64,000 nt of DNA from an uncultured Clostridia bacterium (GCA_937907605.1 CALCYI010000027.1:1-64000); one strand, 5' to 3'. Shown: positions 16,585-25,756, numbered from the stretch's first letter. Notes: a model not told the origin generated them from the letters alone. A program made the numbers and translations.

Positions 16585-17673
16585 ATGACAGTATACTTTG
16601 GCGAAAACTTAAAGAAATTGAGAAAAGCGAATGCACTGACTCAGGAAGCGCTTGCCGATTTTTTAGGCGTATCATTTCAGACAATCAGTAAATGGGAACG
16701 CGCAGAGACCTATCCCGATATCACTGTATTACCTGTCATCGCTGATTTTTTCGGCGTTTCTGTTGATGATTTGCTTTGTACTGACACTGCGCAGAAAGAC
16801 GTAAAAATTAGTCATTATCTTTCACTGTATGATAGTATGCAGCTAAAGGATGCCGCTGCCGTGTTTACGGAATTTCAAAAGGCGGTTAAGGAGTTTCCGA
16901 ATGAATATCCGCTTCTTGTACGCTATATGGAGCTGCTCTTGCTGGAGATGCAGCGTTTAAAAAAGGATGAGTGCGTTCGTTTGTCATCCGAGGTTGAAGC
17001 CGCTTATTACAAAATACAGCGTTACTGTACGGATGACAGTATACGTATCCGCGCTAAGCGACTGATGTTCGACGATTTGATGTGGAAGTATCAGTGCCTC
17101 GGCTTTGATGAAAAATATAAGCAGCAGGCGGAAACAATTCTTTCCTCCATGCCCTCGCTTAACGACTCACGGGAATATACCGCACTGTTCCTGCATTGCT
17201 CGCTTGAGGATTGGTATATTCATTACCGCGAAGCAATAGAAGAATTGTCCTATCTACTGCAAAATACGGTAGTTGGCTATTACTATTATGATGACCGCTA
17301 TTCAGTTCAAGACAAAATTAGAGTAATCCTCTTGATGAACAGACTAATTCAGTTGCTTGATACAGAGGAAAATCTAACAAAAAACCGTATTCATTTGATT
17401 TACAATAACGGTCATCTGGGTCACCTTTACGCTGAAATCGGCGATACCGAGAATGCGTTGAAATATCTACGCTTGGCGGCAGTACAGGCTATTGATTTTG
17501 ACGTGCTTCCCGATAGTAGCGAGCGGATAGCGCTCTTTTACGAACAGGAGGAACGCTTCCGTAATATGCCGATGAGCGAGCGTATGTATGAGCTCATGAC
17601 CAAGCATTATCCGCTTTCCGACGAATTTAAATCAACTGCCGAGTTTAAAGAAATAATAGAATTGTTGAAATAA
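16585..17673 (+). CDS. XRE-family regulator with TPR-like helical C-terminus
   Basis: 362 residues. An N-terminal XRE helix-turn-helix (about 5-60: LKKLRKANALTQEALADFLGVSFQTISKWERAE) and a long C-terminal helical region with repeating pairs of helices, resembling tetratricopeptide-type sensors. I choose ATG at 16585 after GGTGAT; the frame is open to 16555. Single-gene unit. Target genes are unknown. Many Clostridia carry dozens of such regulators. Confidence 0.85.
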   Translation: MTVYFGENLKKLRKANALTQEALADFLGVSFQTISKWERAETYPDITVLPVIADFFGVSVDDLLCTDTAQKDVKISHYLSLYDSMQLKDAAAVFTEFQKAVKEFPNEYPLLVRYMELLLLEMQRLKKDECVRLSSEVEAAYYKIQRYCTDDSIRIRAKRLMFDDLMWKYQCLGFDEKYKQQAETILSSMPSLNDSREYTALFLHCSLEDWYIHYREAIEELSYLLQNTVVGYYYYDDRYSVQDKIRVILLMNRLIQLLDTEENLTKNRIHLIYNNGHLGHLYAEIGDTENALKYLRLAAVQAIDFDVLPDSSERIALFYEQEERFRNMPMSERMYELMTKHYPLSDEFKSTAEFKEIIELLK

Positions 17674-17687
17674 GTCCAAACAAAGAA

Positions 17688-17735
17688 AGGCTCCCCTGTG
17701 TAAGGGGAGCTGTCGCATTTAAGCGACTGAGGGGT
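17688..17735. repeat. MITE/REP-like intergenic repeat
   Basis: Two back-to-back hairpins (GCTCCCCT..AGGGGAGC and GTCGC..GCGAC) followed by a GAGGGG motif. The order 'GGCTCCC..GGGAGC TGTC..GAC TGAGGG' resembles a palindromic intergenic repeat I recall from gut Ruminococcaceae. It lies between convergent genes and may also serve as terminator. Confidence 0.5.
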
Positions 17736-17737
17736 TG

Positions 17738-18064
17738 TTATTCAGCGTATTTTAATATTGCTTCAGCGGCGGCGCAGCCGGGGCAGTTGCAATACACTGC
17801 GCCGTTTGCTTTTGCTTCCTTTGCGGCAGCAAGCTTTTGCTCTGCGAGCTCAGCGCCGAAAATCTGCTTTGCCATATCGCTTTCCATAAAGCCGATAGTA
17901 TTATCGATTGTGCAGATATCCTCTTTAGCCTCTGCAACGAGCGCACTCCACGCCGTATCGGCGTTTTCGGTTTCTGCCGCGTCTAAATACGCCTGAGCAG
18001 CCGCCTTGAATTCTTTGCAGGCACTTGATGCCTCAATTACAGCCTTTGCAAGTTTGACTTTCAT
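17738..18064 (-). CDS. small helical protein with C-terminal CNCPGC motif, function unknown
   Basis: 108 residues, Ala-rich and helical, ending with a compact cysteine cluster (YCNCPGCAAAEAIL). The cysteines suggest metal or redox chemistry but are too few for a rubredoxin. I recall similar short proteins in gut Clostridia whose existing names are not supported by any visible domain. It starts 11 bases after the FkbM gene behind AGGAGGT, so it is the second gene of a leftward operon. Confidence 0.6.
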   Translation of the reverse strand: MKVKLAKAVIEASSACKEFKAAAQAYLDAAETENADTAWSALVAEAKEDICTIDNTIGFMESDMAKQIFGAELAEQKLAAAKEAKANGAVYCNCPGCAAAEAILKYAE

Positions 18065-18075
18065 AATATTACCTC

Positions 18076-19131
18076 CTATTCTTTAACGCAGTAGAAATTA
18101 CTTTCCCATGCGGGAATGTACTTTGAATGTCTGAAATATATTTTATAGTCCTTGTTGTATTCGAGGACTTTCAGCGGGAGATCAAATAAATCCTCGTTTC
18201 TGTGATATGCGCATATATATAGCTTAGGCGCGTATTCTTTTATTGTTTTTTCAAGTCCCTTAAGCGCCTTGAGCTCCGCGCCCTCTATATCCATTTTAAC
18301 AAAAGTCGGGTGCAGGTCAAGGGAATCCACGTCGATTACCTCAACGCTTACTCCTTGTGCCGAAAGCTTTGAATTTCTGCCCGCCTTTTTTGAGAAAATA
18401 AGCGTGTCCTTTTTATCCCACGCGCCCATATTAAGACAGGTTATGTCAAAGAGCTCCTCGGTGTTTTTCAGAAGCTTTTTAAAGTTCTTTTCGTCGGGCT
18501 CAAGCGCCGTTATGTATTCGTATTCGCCGCCCGTTATTTCAAGGAATTCTCTTATCGTGTCGCCGTCGTATGCGCCGAGGTCGACTATCCTTTCGCTTTT
18601 CGTAAGCTTTAAAATATCGGTGTAGACGCTTCTCTTATCCGCAAAGGAATTAAGAAGATATTCAATTTTCCCGCTGACCTTGAAATTTAGTATATCAAGG
18701 TAGACTCTTTTGCTTTCCTCGTCTGCGAGCAGGGAATATACCTTATCAAAGCTCTCCTCGTGTTCCTTAATGAACTCACGGCTGAAAAGCCCTCCGCCCG
18801 CGACGGGAACGTCGGGTGCAAATACCGTGTGCTCGCTATTAATGCTTTTTATTCTTTCAATAACTTCATCAATGTGTGAAGCAAAGCATAGTACAACGTT
18901 AAAATCGTCGTATTTCTCGCATACCTCGCTGTATTTAAGTACCTTGTAGCCCCTGAAGGAATGACCTCTTACGAATTCGTCGGAGGCAAAAATATCGTCA
19001 ATCTCGACTCCGTATTGTAAGAGCGTATCCATAATTTTTTCCGCGCCGAGCCCCATTCCGTAAAGCACTACTGGCTTGCCGTTGTCTTTGAGAACGTCCC
19101 AGACGTTTCGTTCTTTTATATATTCAAGCAT
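18076..19131 (-). CDS. FkbM-family methyltransferase with N-terminal Rossmann-like domain
   Basis: 351 residues. Residues 1-130 look like a nucleotide-binding sugar-metabolism domain (KPVVLYGMGLGAEKI glycine-rich turn at about 19-33). Residues 175-350 are an S-adenosylmethionine methyltransferase of the FkbM type: IVDLGAYDGDTIREFL, ALEPDEKNFKKL, and FVKMDIEGAELKALKGLEK. FkbM enzymes O-methylate polyketides or polysaccharide sugars, so surface-glycan modification is possible, but no glycosyltransferase lies nearby. The start follows GGTGAT. Divergent to the CorC-like gene. Confidence 0.85.
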   Translation of the reverse strand: MLEYIKERNVWDVLKDNGKPVVLYGMGLGAEKIMDTLLQYGVEIDDIFASDEFVRGHSFRGYKVLKYSEVCEKYDDFNVVLCFASHIDEVIERIKSINSEHTVFAPDVPVAGGGLFSREFIKEHEESFDKVYSLLADEESKRVYLDILNFKVSGKIEYLLNSFADKRSVYTDILKLTKSERIVDLGAYDGDTIREFLEITGGEYEYITALEPDEKNFKKLLKNTEELFDITCLNMGAWDKKDTLIFSKKAGRNSKLSAQGVSVEVIDVDSLDLHPTFVKMDIEGAELKALKGLEKTIKEYAPKLYICAYHRNEDLFDLPLKVLEYNKDYKIYFRHSKYIPAWESNFYCVKE

Positions 19132-19168
19132 TGTATCACCGCTATTACTATAACATAAAATGCAATAC

Positions 19169-19197
19169 TTTACAAATCATAAATAATATTATATAAT
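19169..19197 (+). promoter_or_regulatory. promoter of the corC/ybeX-phoH-ybeY-era operon
   Basis: TTTACA (19169-19174), 17 bases, TATAAT (19192-19197), 40 bases before the ATG at 19237. Confidence 0.7.
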
Positions 19198-19236
19198 AAA
19201 CGCTGAAATAATATAATATATGGAGGTATTGCCGTT

Positions 19237-20046
19237 ATGGCAGTTGGAAGTCTGAGAAGACTATTCAAAAAGGAAAGCTCAACCGAGGACGAGATTAAGC
19301 AATTACTCGTTGACGATGACGAGGGCGAAATCGAGGTATCGCAGCGTGAGATGATAAAGAACATCTTCGATTTTGACGATACCAACGCGGGCGATATTAT
19401 GACCCACAGGACCGATATAGTCGCGGTTAATGAGGATTCAAGCCTTATCGACGTTGCTAAAACGGCGCTTGAGGAGGGCTGCTCGCGTATTCCGATTTAC
19501 CGCGAGGACCTTGACGATATCGTGGGGATTATCTACGTTAAGGATTTGCTTAAATTCATCGGTGTTGAAATTCCGAAGGACGAGTCGCTTAAGGACTATT
19601 TAAGGGAACCTCTTTTCGTACCCGAAACCATACCCTGCGGTACTCTTTTTGCAAGAATGACTGAGTCGAGAATACAGCTTGCGATAGTCGTTGACGAGTA
19701 CGGCGGAACTGCGGGGCTCGTAACTCTTGAGGACGTGCTTGAGGAGCTCGTCGGCGAGATTGAGGACGAGTACGACGAGGAGGAGCAGAGTATTAAGAAG
19801 GTTGACGATAATACGTATATCTTTGAGGGAATCTGCGATATCGAGGACGCGGGCGAAGCGCTCGGCATAACCTTCCCCGAGGGCGATTACGATACTCTCG
19901 CAGGCTTTGTTATAAGCCGTCTCGGCTTTGTACCGAGTGATATTGACGAGAATACTCAGCTCAAATTTGAAAATATAGTTTTCACTATCCTCAAGGTTGA
20001 GGACAGAAGAATAGAAAGAATAAAGGCAGTTAAGGATAACGATTAA
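19237..20046 (+). CDS. CorC/YbeX-like CBS-domain protein without membrane domain
   Basis: 269 residues. A tandem CBS pair (about 45-170: AGDIMTHRTDIVAV, SRIPIYREDLDDIVGII, and IQLAIVVDEYGGTAGLVTLEDVLEELVGEI) and a C-terminal CorC_HlyC domain (about 188-268). There is no DUF21 membrane part, as in E. coli YbeX/CorC. Its stop overlaps the phoH start (TAATG), followed by ybeY and era. This mirrors the ybeX-ybeZ-ybeY grouping of proteobacteria and suggests a ribosome-linked rather than a magnesium-export role. Confidence 0.85.
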   Translation: MAVGSLRRLFKKESSTEDEIKQLLVDDDEGEIEVSQREMIKNIFDFDDTNAGDIMTHRTDIVAVNEDSSLIDVAKTALEEGCSRIPIYREDLDDIVGIIYVKDLLKFIGVEIPKDESLKDYLREPLFVPETIPCGTLFARMTESRIQLAIVVDEYGGTAGLVTLEDVLEELVGEIEDEYDEEEQSIKKVDDNTYIFEGICDIEDAGEALGITFPEGDYDTLAGFVISRLGFVPSDIDENTQLKFENIVFTILKVEDRRIERIKAVKDND

Positions 20047-21011
20047 TGACAGAACAGGCAATTACGCTCGAGGGTGTTGAACAGGCTTCGTCCCTCTTCG
20101 GCTCCTTCGATGAAAATATTAGGATTGTAGAGCGCGAATTTTCCGTATCAATCGTATCACGCGGAGCGGATTTAAAGATTATGGGCGACGCTGAAAACGT
20201 TGATAAGGCTGTAAGAGCGGTAAAATCCCTCCTGCTTTATATCAGCAAGGGAGAGCCGCTTACCGAACAGAATATAAGGTACGTTATGTCCCTTGTAAAC
20301 GAGGGCAACGAGGACAAGCTTTCATCAATGACTACGGATTCAATCTGTATCACCTCAAAGGGCAGACCCGTAAAGCCGAAAACCCTCGGACAGAGGAAGT
20401 ATACCGAGGCGATTAAGGATAATACGATTACCTTCGGTATTGGTCCTGCAGGTACGGGTAAAACCTATCTTGCCGTCGCGATGGCGGTAACGGCTTTCAG
20501 AGCTAAGGAGGTAAACCGTATTATCCTTACCCGTCCCGCAGTTGAGGCGGGTGAAAAGCTCGGCTTCCTTCCCGGCGACTTACAGAGCAAGGTTGACCCA
20601 TATCTCCGTCCGCTTTACGACGCGCTTTTCGATATGCTCGGAGCTGAAAATTTCCAGCGTTATCAGGAAAGGGGAGCAATCGAGGTTGCGCCGCTTGCGT
20701 ATATGAGGGGAAGAACGCTCGACGACAGCTTTATAATTCTTGATGAGGCACAGAATACCACGCCAGAGCAGATGAAGATGTTTTTAACCCGTCTCGGCTT
20801 TCATTCAAAGATGGTCGTAACGGGCGATATTACCCAGATTGACCTTCCCGACGGTAAGCACTCGGGCTTGGTAACGGTAATGAATATATTAAAGAACGTA
20901 AACGATATTGAGATTATACGCTTTAACAGAAAGGATGTTGTACGCCACAGGCTTGTACAGGATATTATCGACGCGTATCAGAAATATGACGAGGAGAAAA
21001 ATAAGCAATGA
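20046..21011 (+). CDS. phoH: PhoH-family ATPase (YbeZ)
   Basis: 321 residues: an N-terminal KH-like region (to about 110), then the PhoH P-loop domain with FGIGPAGTGKTYLAVAMAV (about 130-148), TRPAVEAGEKLGFLPGD, and FIILDEAQNTTPEQMKMFLTR (Walker B and sensor). PhoH/YbeZ acts with the endoribonuclease YbeY, encoded next with an overlap of 4 bases (ATGA). The start overlaps the CorC-like stop, so the three are translationally coupled. Confidence 0.95.
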   Translation: MTEQAITLEGVEQASSLFGSFDENIRIVEREFSVSIVSRGADLKIMGDAENVDKAVRAVKSLLLYISKGEPLTEQNIRYVMSLVNEGNEDKLSSMTTDSICITSKGRPVKPKTLGQRKYTEAIKDNTITFGIGPAGTGKTYLAVAMAVTAFRAKEVNRIILTRPAVEAGEKLGFLPGDLQSKVDPYLRPLYDALFDMLGAENFQRYQERGAIEVAPLAYMRGRTLDDSFIILDEAQNTTPEQMKMFLTRLGFHSKMVVTGDITQIDLPDGKHSGLVTVMNILKNVNDIEIIRFNRKDVVRHRLVQDIIDAYQKYDEEKNKQ

Positions 21012-21511
21012 ACCAAGTAAAAGTTATTATCTCCAATGACCAGAAGGCTGTAAAAATTCCAACGGGCATAAGGCTTCTTATACGCCGCTGCTGCCACGCA
21101 GTGCTCGAGGAGGAGGGCTTCAGCGATAACGCGGAGGTAAGCGTACGCTTTGTTGATAACGAGATTATTCACGAATTAAACCGTGATTTCAGAAATGTTG
21201 ACAGGGAGACTGACGTTCTCTCCTTCCCGCTCGGCGAAAACGGAGTTTACGACACCAATCTTGATACGGGCGCAAAGCTGCTCGGGGATATCGTTATTTC
21301 CGTTCCGAAGGCTGTTGAGCAGGCTGAGCTTTATAACCACTCTCTGCAGAGGGAAATAGGCTTTTTAACCGTTCACAGTATGCTTCACCTTCTCGGCTAC
21401 GACCACGAAAGGGGCGGTATCGAGGAGGTACATATGAGGGAAAAAGAGGAAACCGTGCTTACCAAAATCGGTCTTAAGCGCGATAATTCTTACTATATGG
21501 AAGAGGAATAA
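21008..21511 (+). CDS. ybeY: endoribonuclease YbeY (16S rRNA 3'-end maturation)
   Basis: 167 residues. The zinc motif HSMLHLLGYDH (H-x3-H-x5-H) is at about 123-133, and the upstream DVLSFPL block is also diagnostic. YbeY takes part in 16S rRNA processing and ribosome quality control. It overlaps phoH by 4 bases and is 3 bases from era. Confidence 0.96.
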   Translation: MNQVKVIISNDQKAVKIPTGIRLLIRRCCHAVLEEEGFSDNAEVSVRFVDNEIIHELNRDFRNVDRETDVLSFPLGENGVYDTNLDTGAKLLGDIVISVPKAVEQAELYNHSLQREIGFLTVHSMLHLLGYDHERGGIEEVHMREKEETVLTKIGLKRDNSYYMEEE

Positions 21512-21514
21512 TTA

Positions 21515-22402
21515 ATGACAAAAACTGCTTTTATAGCGATTGTGGGCTGCCCGAACGTAGGGAAGTCGTCGATACTTAATAAAATGCTCGGACAGAAAAT
21601 CGCGATAGTAAGCTCAAAGCCTCAGACCACGAGAACGAAGATTATGGGCGTTCTGACCGAGGGCGAAACTCAGCTTGTTTTTACCGACACCCCGGGTTAC
21701 CACAAGCCCCATAACAAGCTCGGCGAAAAAATGTACAAGGCGGTCGGCGATTCCCTCGGCGGAATCGACGCCTGTCTTTTTGTAACTGAGGCAAAGGGCG
21801 AAATCAAAAAGGGCGAAAAGGAGCTTATCGAAAAGTTTAAAAAGCTCGGCGCGCCCGTAATACTTGCGATAAATAAAATTGATATGCTCTCCGACAAGGA
21901 GGAGCTTTTAAAACGAATTGTGGAGTTTAATAAGCTCTACGATTTTACGGCTACCGTTCCCGTGTGTGCCGCAACGGGCGAGCATATTGACGAGCTTATT
22001 GAGGAAATGGATAAGCTCGCCGTAGAGTCTCCTCACTTTTTCCCCGACGATACGCTGACCGACCAGCCCGAAAGGGTACTCGCTGCGGAGATAATAAGGG
22101 AAAAAATCCTTCGCCTTATGGACAAGGAGGTACCGCACGGAATAGCCGTATCCATTGAAAAAATGAGGGAGCGCGACGACGCGGACATACTCGATATTGA
22201 GGCGACTATTTACTGTGAGCGCGAGAGCCATAAGGGTATGGTAATCGGCAAAAAGGGCGCAATGCTTAAGAAAATCTCAACCTTTGCGCGCCAGGATTTA
22301 GAAAAATTCTTCGGTATAAAGGTCAACCTTCAAACCTGGGTTAAGGTCAAGGAGGACTGGCGCAACCGCGAGGGCTTAATTCATAATTTCGGATTGGATT
22401 AA
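21515..22402 (+). CDS. era: GTPase Era
   Basis: 295 residues. G1 GCPNVGKSS (about 10-18), G2 region KPQTTRTKIMG, G3 DTPGYHKPHNKLGEKM, G4 NKID, and a C-terminal KH domain with VIGKKGAMLKKI. Era binds the 3' end of 16S rRNA and checks 30S assembly, consistent with ybeY directly upstream. ATG at 21515. Confidence 0.97.
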   Translation: MTKTAFIAIVGCPNVGKSSILNKMLGQKIAIVSSKPQTTRTKIMGVLTEGETQLVFTDTPGYHKPHNKLGEKMYKAVGDSLGGIDACLFVTEAKGEIKKGEKELIEKFKKLGAPVILAINKIDMLSDKEELLKRIVEFNKLYDFTATVPVCAATGEHIDELIEEMDKLAVESPHFFPDDTLTDQPERVLAAEIIREKILRLMDKEVPHGIAVSIEKMRERDDADILDIEATIYCERESHKGMVIGKKGAMLKKISTFARQDLEKFFGIKVNLQTWVKVKEDWRNREGLIHNFGLD

Positions 22403-22456
22403 TTTAACACAAATGGTGAGTGCCCCATAGGATAAAATAACTATGGAGGCGATATT

Positions 22457-22597
22457 ATGGATGAGCTTTGGCTTCAGTTTACCCAGACGGGCAGAGTCGA
22501 CGACTATTTAAGATATAAAAACGTGACGAAAGATAACGCTAATGCAGACGAAAACGAAGGGCTTGATAATAAGGGAACAGACTATCGGGGAGAGTGA
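22457..22597 (+). CDS. yqzL: YqzL-like small protein between era and recO
   Basis: A 46-residue frame that starts with ATG at 22457 after TGGAGGCG and ends at TGA 22595-22597. The opening MDELWLQFTQTGRVDDYLRY matches the pattern of B. subtilis YqzL (an aromatic-x-x-F-x-QTG-x-ID-YL core), which also sits between era and recO. The tail is acidic and Asn-rich. It overlaps recO by 56 bases in a different frame. Function in any organism is unknown to me. Confidence 0.75.
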   Translation: MDELWLQFTQTGRVDDYLRYKNVTKDNANADENEGLDNKGTDYRGE

Positions 22598-23288
22598 CAG
22601 GCTTGTCACTCTTTTAAGCGAGGACTTAGGACTTGTCAAGGCGTTTGTAAGAAGGGCTAAAAGCATTAAGAGCCAGAACCTTTCCGCGACCTCGCTTTTT
22701 GCTTACGGAGAGTTTTCAATCTACCGCGGGCGCGACGCTTACGTTATTGATAACGCCGTTCCGATAGAGGTCTTTTTCGAGCTGAGGCAGGATATTGAGC
22801 GCCTTGCGCTTGCTCAGTATTTTGCCCAGCTTACATATTATCTCGGAAGCGAGGAGCAGCCCTCGCACGAAATGCTAAGAGTAATTTTAAACGCGCTTCA
22901 TCTGCTCTGCAAGGGTAAAAGAAACGTGAAAATTATCAAAGCCGCGGTTGAGATGAGAATGCTCTGCCTCGGCGGCTATATGCCTAATATTCTCGCGTGC
23001 TACCGCTGCGGAGAATACGAGAGCGACCCTATGTTTTTTGATATTGAAGAGGGCTGTATCTATTGTAAAAACTGTTTCAGAAATAATGCTGTAACCGCGC
23101 CGCTCGGCGTAATTACGGCTATTCGGTTTATTTGCCTTTCAAATGATATTTCAAGGATTTTCTCCTTCTCCTTAAGCGAGGAAAATCTTGAAATTCTTTC
23201 CTCAATCTGTGAAAAATACCTTATTTCAAGGGTTGACGGGAAGCTTACCACGCTTGAATTTTATAAATCACTTTCCCTCGGAGAATAA
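22542..23288 (+). CDS. recO: DNA repair protein RecO
   Basis: 248 residues. An N-terminal OB fold (about 1-80, GLIIREQTIGESDRLVTLLSEDLGLV) and a helical C-terminal domain with a zinc site of four cysteines (CYRCGEY near 149-155 and CIYCKNC near 168-174). RecO loads RecA onto SSB-coated DNA with RecR. Its ATG lies inside yqzL, so translation is coupled to it. The stop touches the mutS2 start (TAATG). Confidence 0.93.
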   Translation: MQTKTKGLIIREQTIGESDRLVTLLSEDLGLVKAFVRRAKSIKSQNLSATSLFAYGEFSIYRGRDAYVIDNAVPIEVFFELRQDIERLALAQYFAQLTYYLGSEEQPSHEMLRVILNALHLLCKGKRNVKIIKAAVEMRMLCLGGYMPNILACYRCGEYESDPMFFDIEEGCIYCKNCFRNNAVTAPLGVITAIRFICLSNDISRIFSFSLSEENLEILSSICEKYLISRVDGKLTTLEFYKSLSLGE

Positions 23289-25663
23289 TGATGGATAAAT
23301 ACTACGAAACCTTAGAGCTTGATAAAATACTTGAAATGCTCAGGGAGGAAACCTCCTGCGAGGACGCCGCCGAGCTTGCGCTCGAGGTAAGACCGAGCAC
23401 GGATTTTATTGAGGTGTGCAGTTTGCTGAAGCAGACTGAGGACGCCTTTTCTCTTCTCGCGCGCTTCGGCGCGCCGTCCTTCGGCGGTCTTAAAAATATC
23501 AATAATCCGCTCGCAAGGGCGAACGCGGGCGGCTCGCTTAATCAGAGGGAGCTGCTTAGAATAGGCTACACCTTAAGGGCGATAAGAGTCCTTAACGAGT
23601 GGCGCTCCCATTGCAGCGGCGTTTCAACCTCTCTTGACTATCTCTTTGACGCAATTACGATAAATAAATACTTAGAGGACAGGATTTTCTCCTGCATTAT
23701 CAACGAGGACGAAATTGCCGACAAAGCCTCCGAGCTGCTTTCGGATATAAGGCGTAAGATAAGGGTAAAATCCTCTTCGGTAAGAGAGAAAATGGATTCA
23801 ATGATTCATTCCGCTCATTACCAGAAATTCCTTCAGGAGCCTATTGTAACCCAGCGTAACGGACGTTTTGTCGTTCCTGTCAAGGCGGAGCACAGAGGAG
23901 ACGTCCCGGGCCTCGTTCACGATACCTCGTCAAGCGGCGCGACGGTGTTCATTGAGCCTATCAGTGTGGTCGAGGCGAATAACGATATTAAAATGCTTGA
24001 GGGTCAGGAACGCGAGGAAATACAGCGTATTCTGTATGAGCTTTCCTCGGAGGCGGGAAGCTTTGCGGAGCCAATTAAGGCGAGCTACTATGCGGGCGTT
24101 CAGCTCAATTTGATTTTTGCGAAGGCTCACCTTGCGTATAAGATGAAGGCGACGATGCCTATCGTAAATACGGATGGAATTATTGAACTTAAAAAGGCGC
24201 GCCACCCGCTGATTGATAAGAGCAGGGTAGTGCCCGTCGATATTTCGCTCGGTGAGGATTTCGATACCCTCGTAATTACGGGTCCCAACACCGGCGGTAA
24301 AACCGTATCAATTAAAACTATCGGTCTGCTTACCTTAATGACTATGTGCGGGCTTCTAATTCCCGCCTCGGACAAGTCTAAAATTTCCGTATTTGATAAG
24401 GTGCTCGTTGATATAGGCGACGAGCAGAGCATAGATCAGAGTCTTTCCACCTTCTCGTCCCATATGACGAATATTATCAGCATTATCGAAAGGGCTGACG
24501 AAAGCTCGCTCGTGCTAATTGACGAGCTCGGCGCAGGCACAGACCCTATCGAGGGCGCCGCGCTTGCAGTGTCGATTATCGAAAAGCTGAGGAGCAAGGG
24601 CGCCAGGATTGCCGCTACTACTCACTATGCGGAGCTTAAGGCGTACGCGCTCGATACAAAGGGCGTAACCAACGGCTGCTGCGAATTTGACGTAGAAACT
24701 CTCAGCCCGACCTACCGCCTTTTAATCGGCGTGCCGGGACGTTCAAACGCCTTCGCAATCTCTCAGAGGCTCGGTATGGATGCCGACGTTATCGAAAACG
24801 CAAAGCGTATCGTGGGCAACGAAAACAGGGATTTTGAGTCCGTGCTTGAAAGGCTTGAACAGACCCGCCAGACGCTTGAAGCGGAGCAGAGGAAAGCCGA
24901 GGAGGCTACCGAACGCGCCAAAAAGATTGAGGCTAAGGCTAAGAGCGAACGCGACAGGATTGAGCAGCTTAAGAAGAACGAGCTTGAAAAGGCGAAGCAG
25001 CAGGCGCAGTCCCTGCTTGATAAAGCAAAAAGGCAGTCCTCCGAATTTCTGCTTGAGCTTGAAAAGCTTAAAAGGGAGCAGGAGGGCGCGAGCGCTACCG
25101 AAACCGCGCGTAAAACGAGGCGTATTATTAAAAACCAGCTCGGCGAAATGGACGACCTCGTTAATCCGCAGGAGCTTGCTCAGAATTGGGATTACGATTA
25201 TAAGCTCCCGCGCGAGCCCGTTGTGGGCGACAGTGTAATTATCAGAGGAATAGGCGAGGGCGAGATAGTCGAGATTAATAACGACAGAATTCTCGTCAAA
25301 TCGGGCATACTCAAAACCCGCGTAAAGCTCTCCGACATAATGATTACGGAGAAAAAGAAGGCTGAAAAGAAGCCCGCACAACGCGGAGTATACCGTACCT
25401 CCTCGCGCGCCGACGCGGACGTTAAGTCCGAGCTTGACCTGAGAGGTCAGACCGTTGAGGAGGCAATCGGCAACCTCGGCGTGTTTATTGATAAATGCGT
25501 GCTTAACGGACTCGGCGAGATAAGAATTATTCACGGCAAGGGCACGGGCGCGCTGAGAAACGCCGTTAACGAGGAGCTCAGGCATCACCCGAACGTAGAG
25601 GAATACCGCCTCGGGAAATGGGGCGAGGGCGACAACGGAGTCACAATAGTTAAGATAAAATAA
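23288..25663 (+). CDS. mutS2: MutS2 endonuclease/ATPase
   Basis: 791 residues. MutS core ATPase with ITGPNTGGKTVSIKT (about 330-344), Walker B LVLIDELGAGTDPIEGAAL, a long coiled-coil (about 515-620) and a C-terminal Smr nuclease domain (about 715-790) with LDLRGQTVEEA and IIHGKGTGALRNAV. There is no mismatch-recognition domain. MutS2 limits recombination and in some Firmicutes rescues collided ribosomes through Smr. Two adjacent ATGs at 23288. Confidence 0.96.
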   Translation: MMDKYYETLELDKILEMLREETSCEDAAELALEVRPSTDFIEVCSLLKQTEDAFSLLARFGAPSFGGLKNINNPLARANAGGSLNQRELLRIGYTLRAIRVLNEWRSHCSGVSTSLDYLFDAITINKYLEDRIFSCIINEDEIADKASELLSDIRRKIRVKSSSVREKMDSMIHSAHYQKFLQEPIVTQRNGRFVVPVKAEHRGDVPGLVHDTSSSGATVFIEPISVVEANNDIKMLEGQEREEIQRILYELSSEAGSFAEPIKASYYAGVQLNLIFAKAHLAYKMKATMPIVNTDGIIELKKARHPLIDKSRVVPVDISLGEDFDTLVITGPNTGGKTVSIKTIGLLTLMTMCGLLIPASDKSKISVFDKVLVDIGDEQSIDQSLSTFSSHMTNIISIIERADESSLVLIDELGAGTDPIEGAALAVSIIEKLRSKGARIAATTHYAELKAYALDTKGVTNGCCEFDVETLSPTYRLLIGVPGRSNAFAISQRLGMDADVIENAKRIVGNENRDFESVLERLEQTRQTLEAEQRKAEEATERAKKIEAKAKSERDRIEQLKKNELEKAKQQAQSLLDKAKRQSSEFLLELEKLKREQEGASATETARKTRRIIKNQLGEMDDLVNPQELAQNWDYDYKLPREPVVGDSVIIRGIGEGEIVEINNDRILVKSGILKTRVKLSDIMITEKKKAEKKPAQRGVYRTSSRADADVKSELDLRGQTVEEAIGNLGVFIDKCVLNGLGEIRIIHGKGTGALRNAVNEELRHHPNVEEYRLGKWGEGDNGVTIVKIK

Positions 25664-25719
25664 GTTCAGAATTGTGGTCTGTAAAGGTCGTAAATACTAC
25701 ACCTTGTGCCCGAAAAATT

Positions 25720-25736
25720 TGTTATAAAATTGTAAA
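25720..25736 (+). promoter_or_regulatory. WalR-box-like direct repeat before ylxM-ffh
   Basis: TGTTAT-AAAAT-TGTAAA fits TGTWAH-N5-TGTWAH exactly, 20 bases upstream of the -35 element. It is less similar to the other three copies in the window than they are to each other, so chance is possible in this AT-rich gap. Confidence 0.35.
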
Positions 25737-25756
25737 AAATATTCTCCGTATTTTCC

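Noticed and set aside
17738..18064. Rubredoxin or rubrerythrin
   Set aside because: Only one CxCxxC cluster; the second cysteine pair of a rubredoxin site is missing.
24743..25588. 281-codon minus-strand frame inside mutS2
   Set aside because: Antisense shadow of a clearly conserved MutS2; the Leu/Phe/Arg-rich translation is typical of reversed coding sequence.
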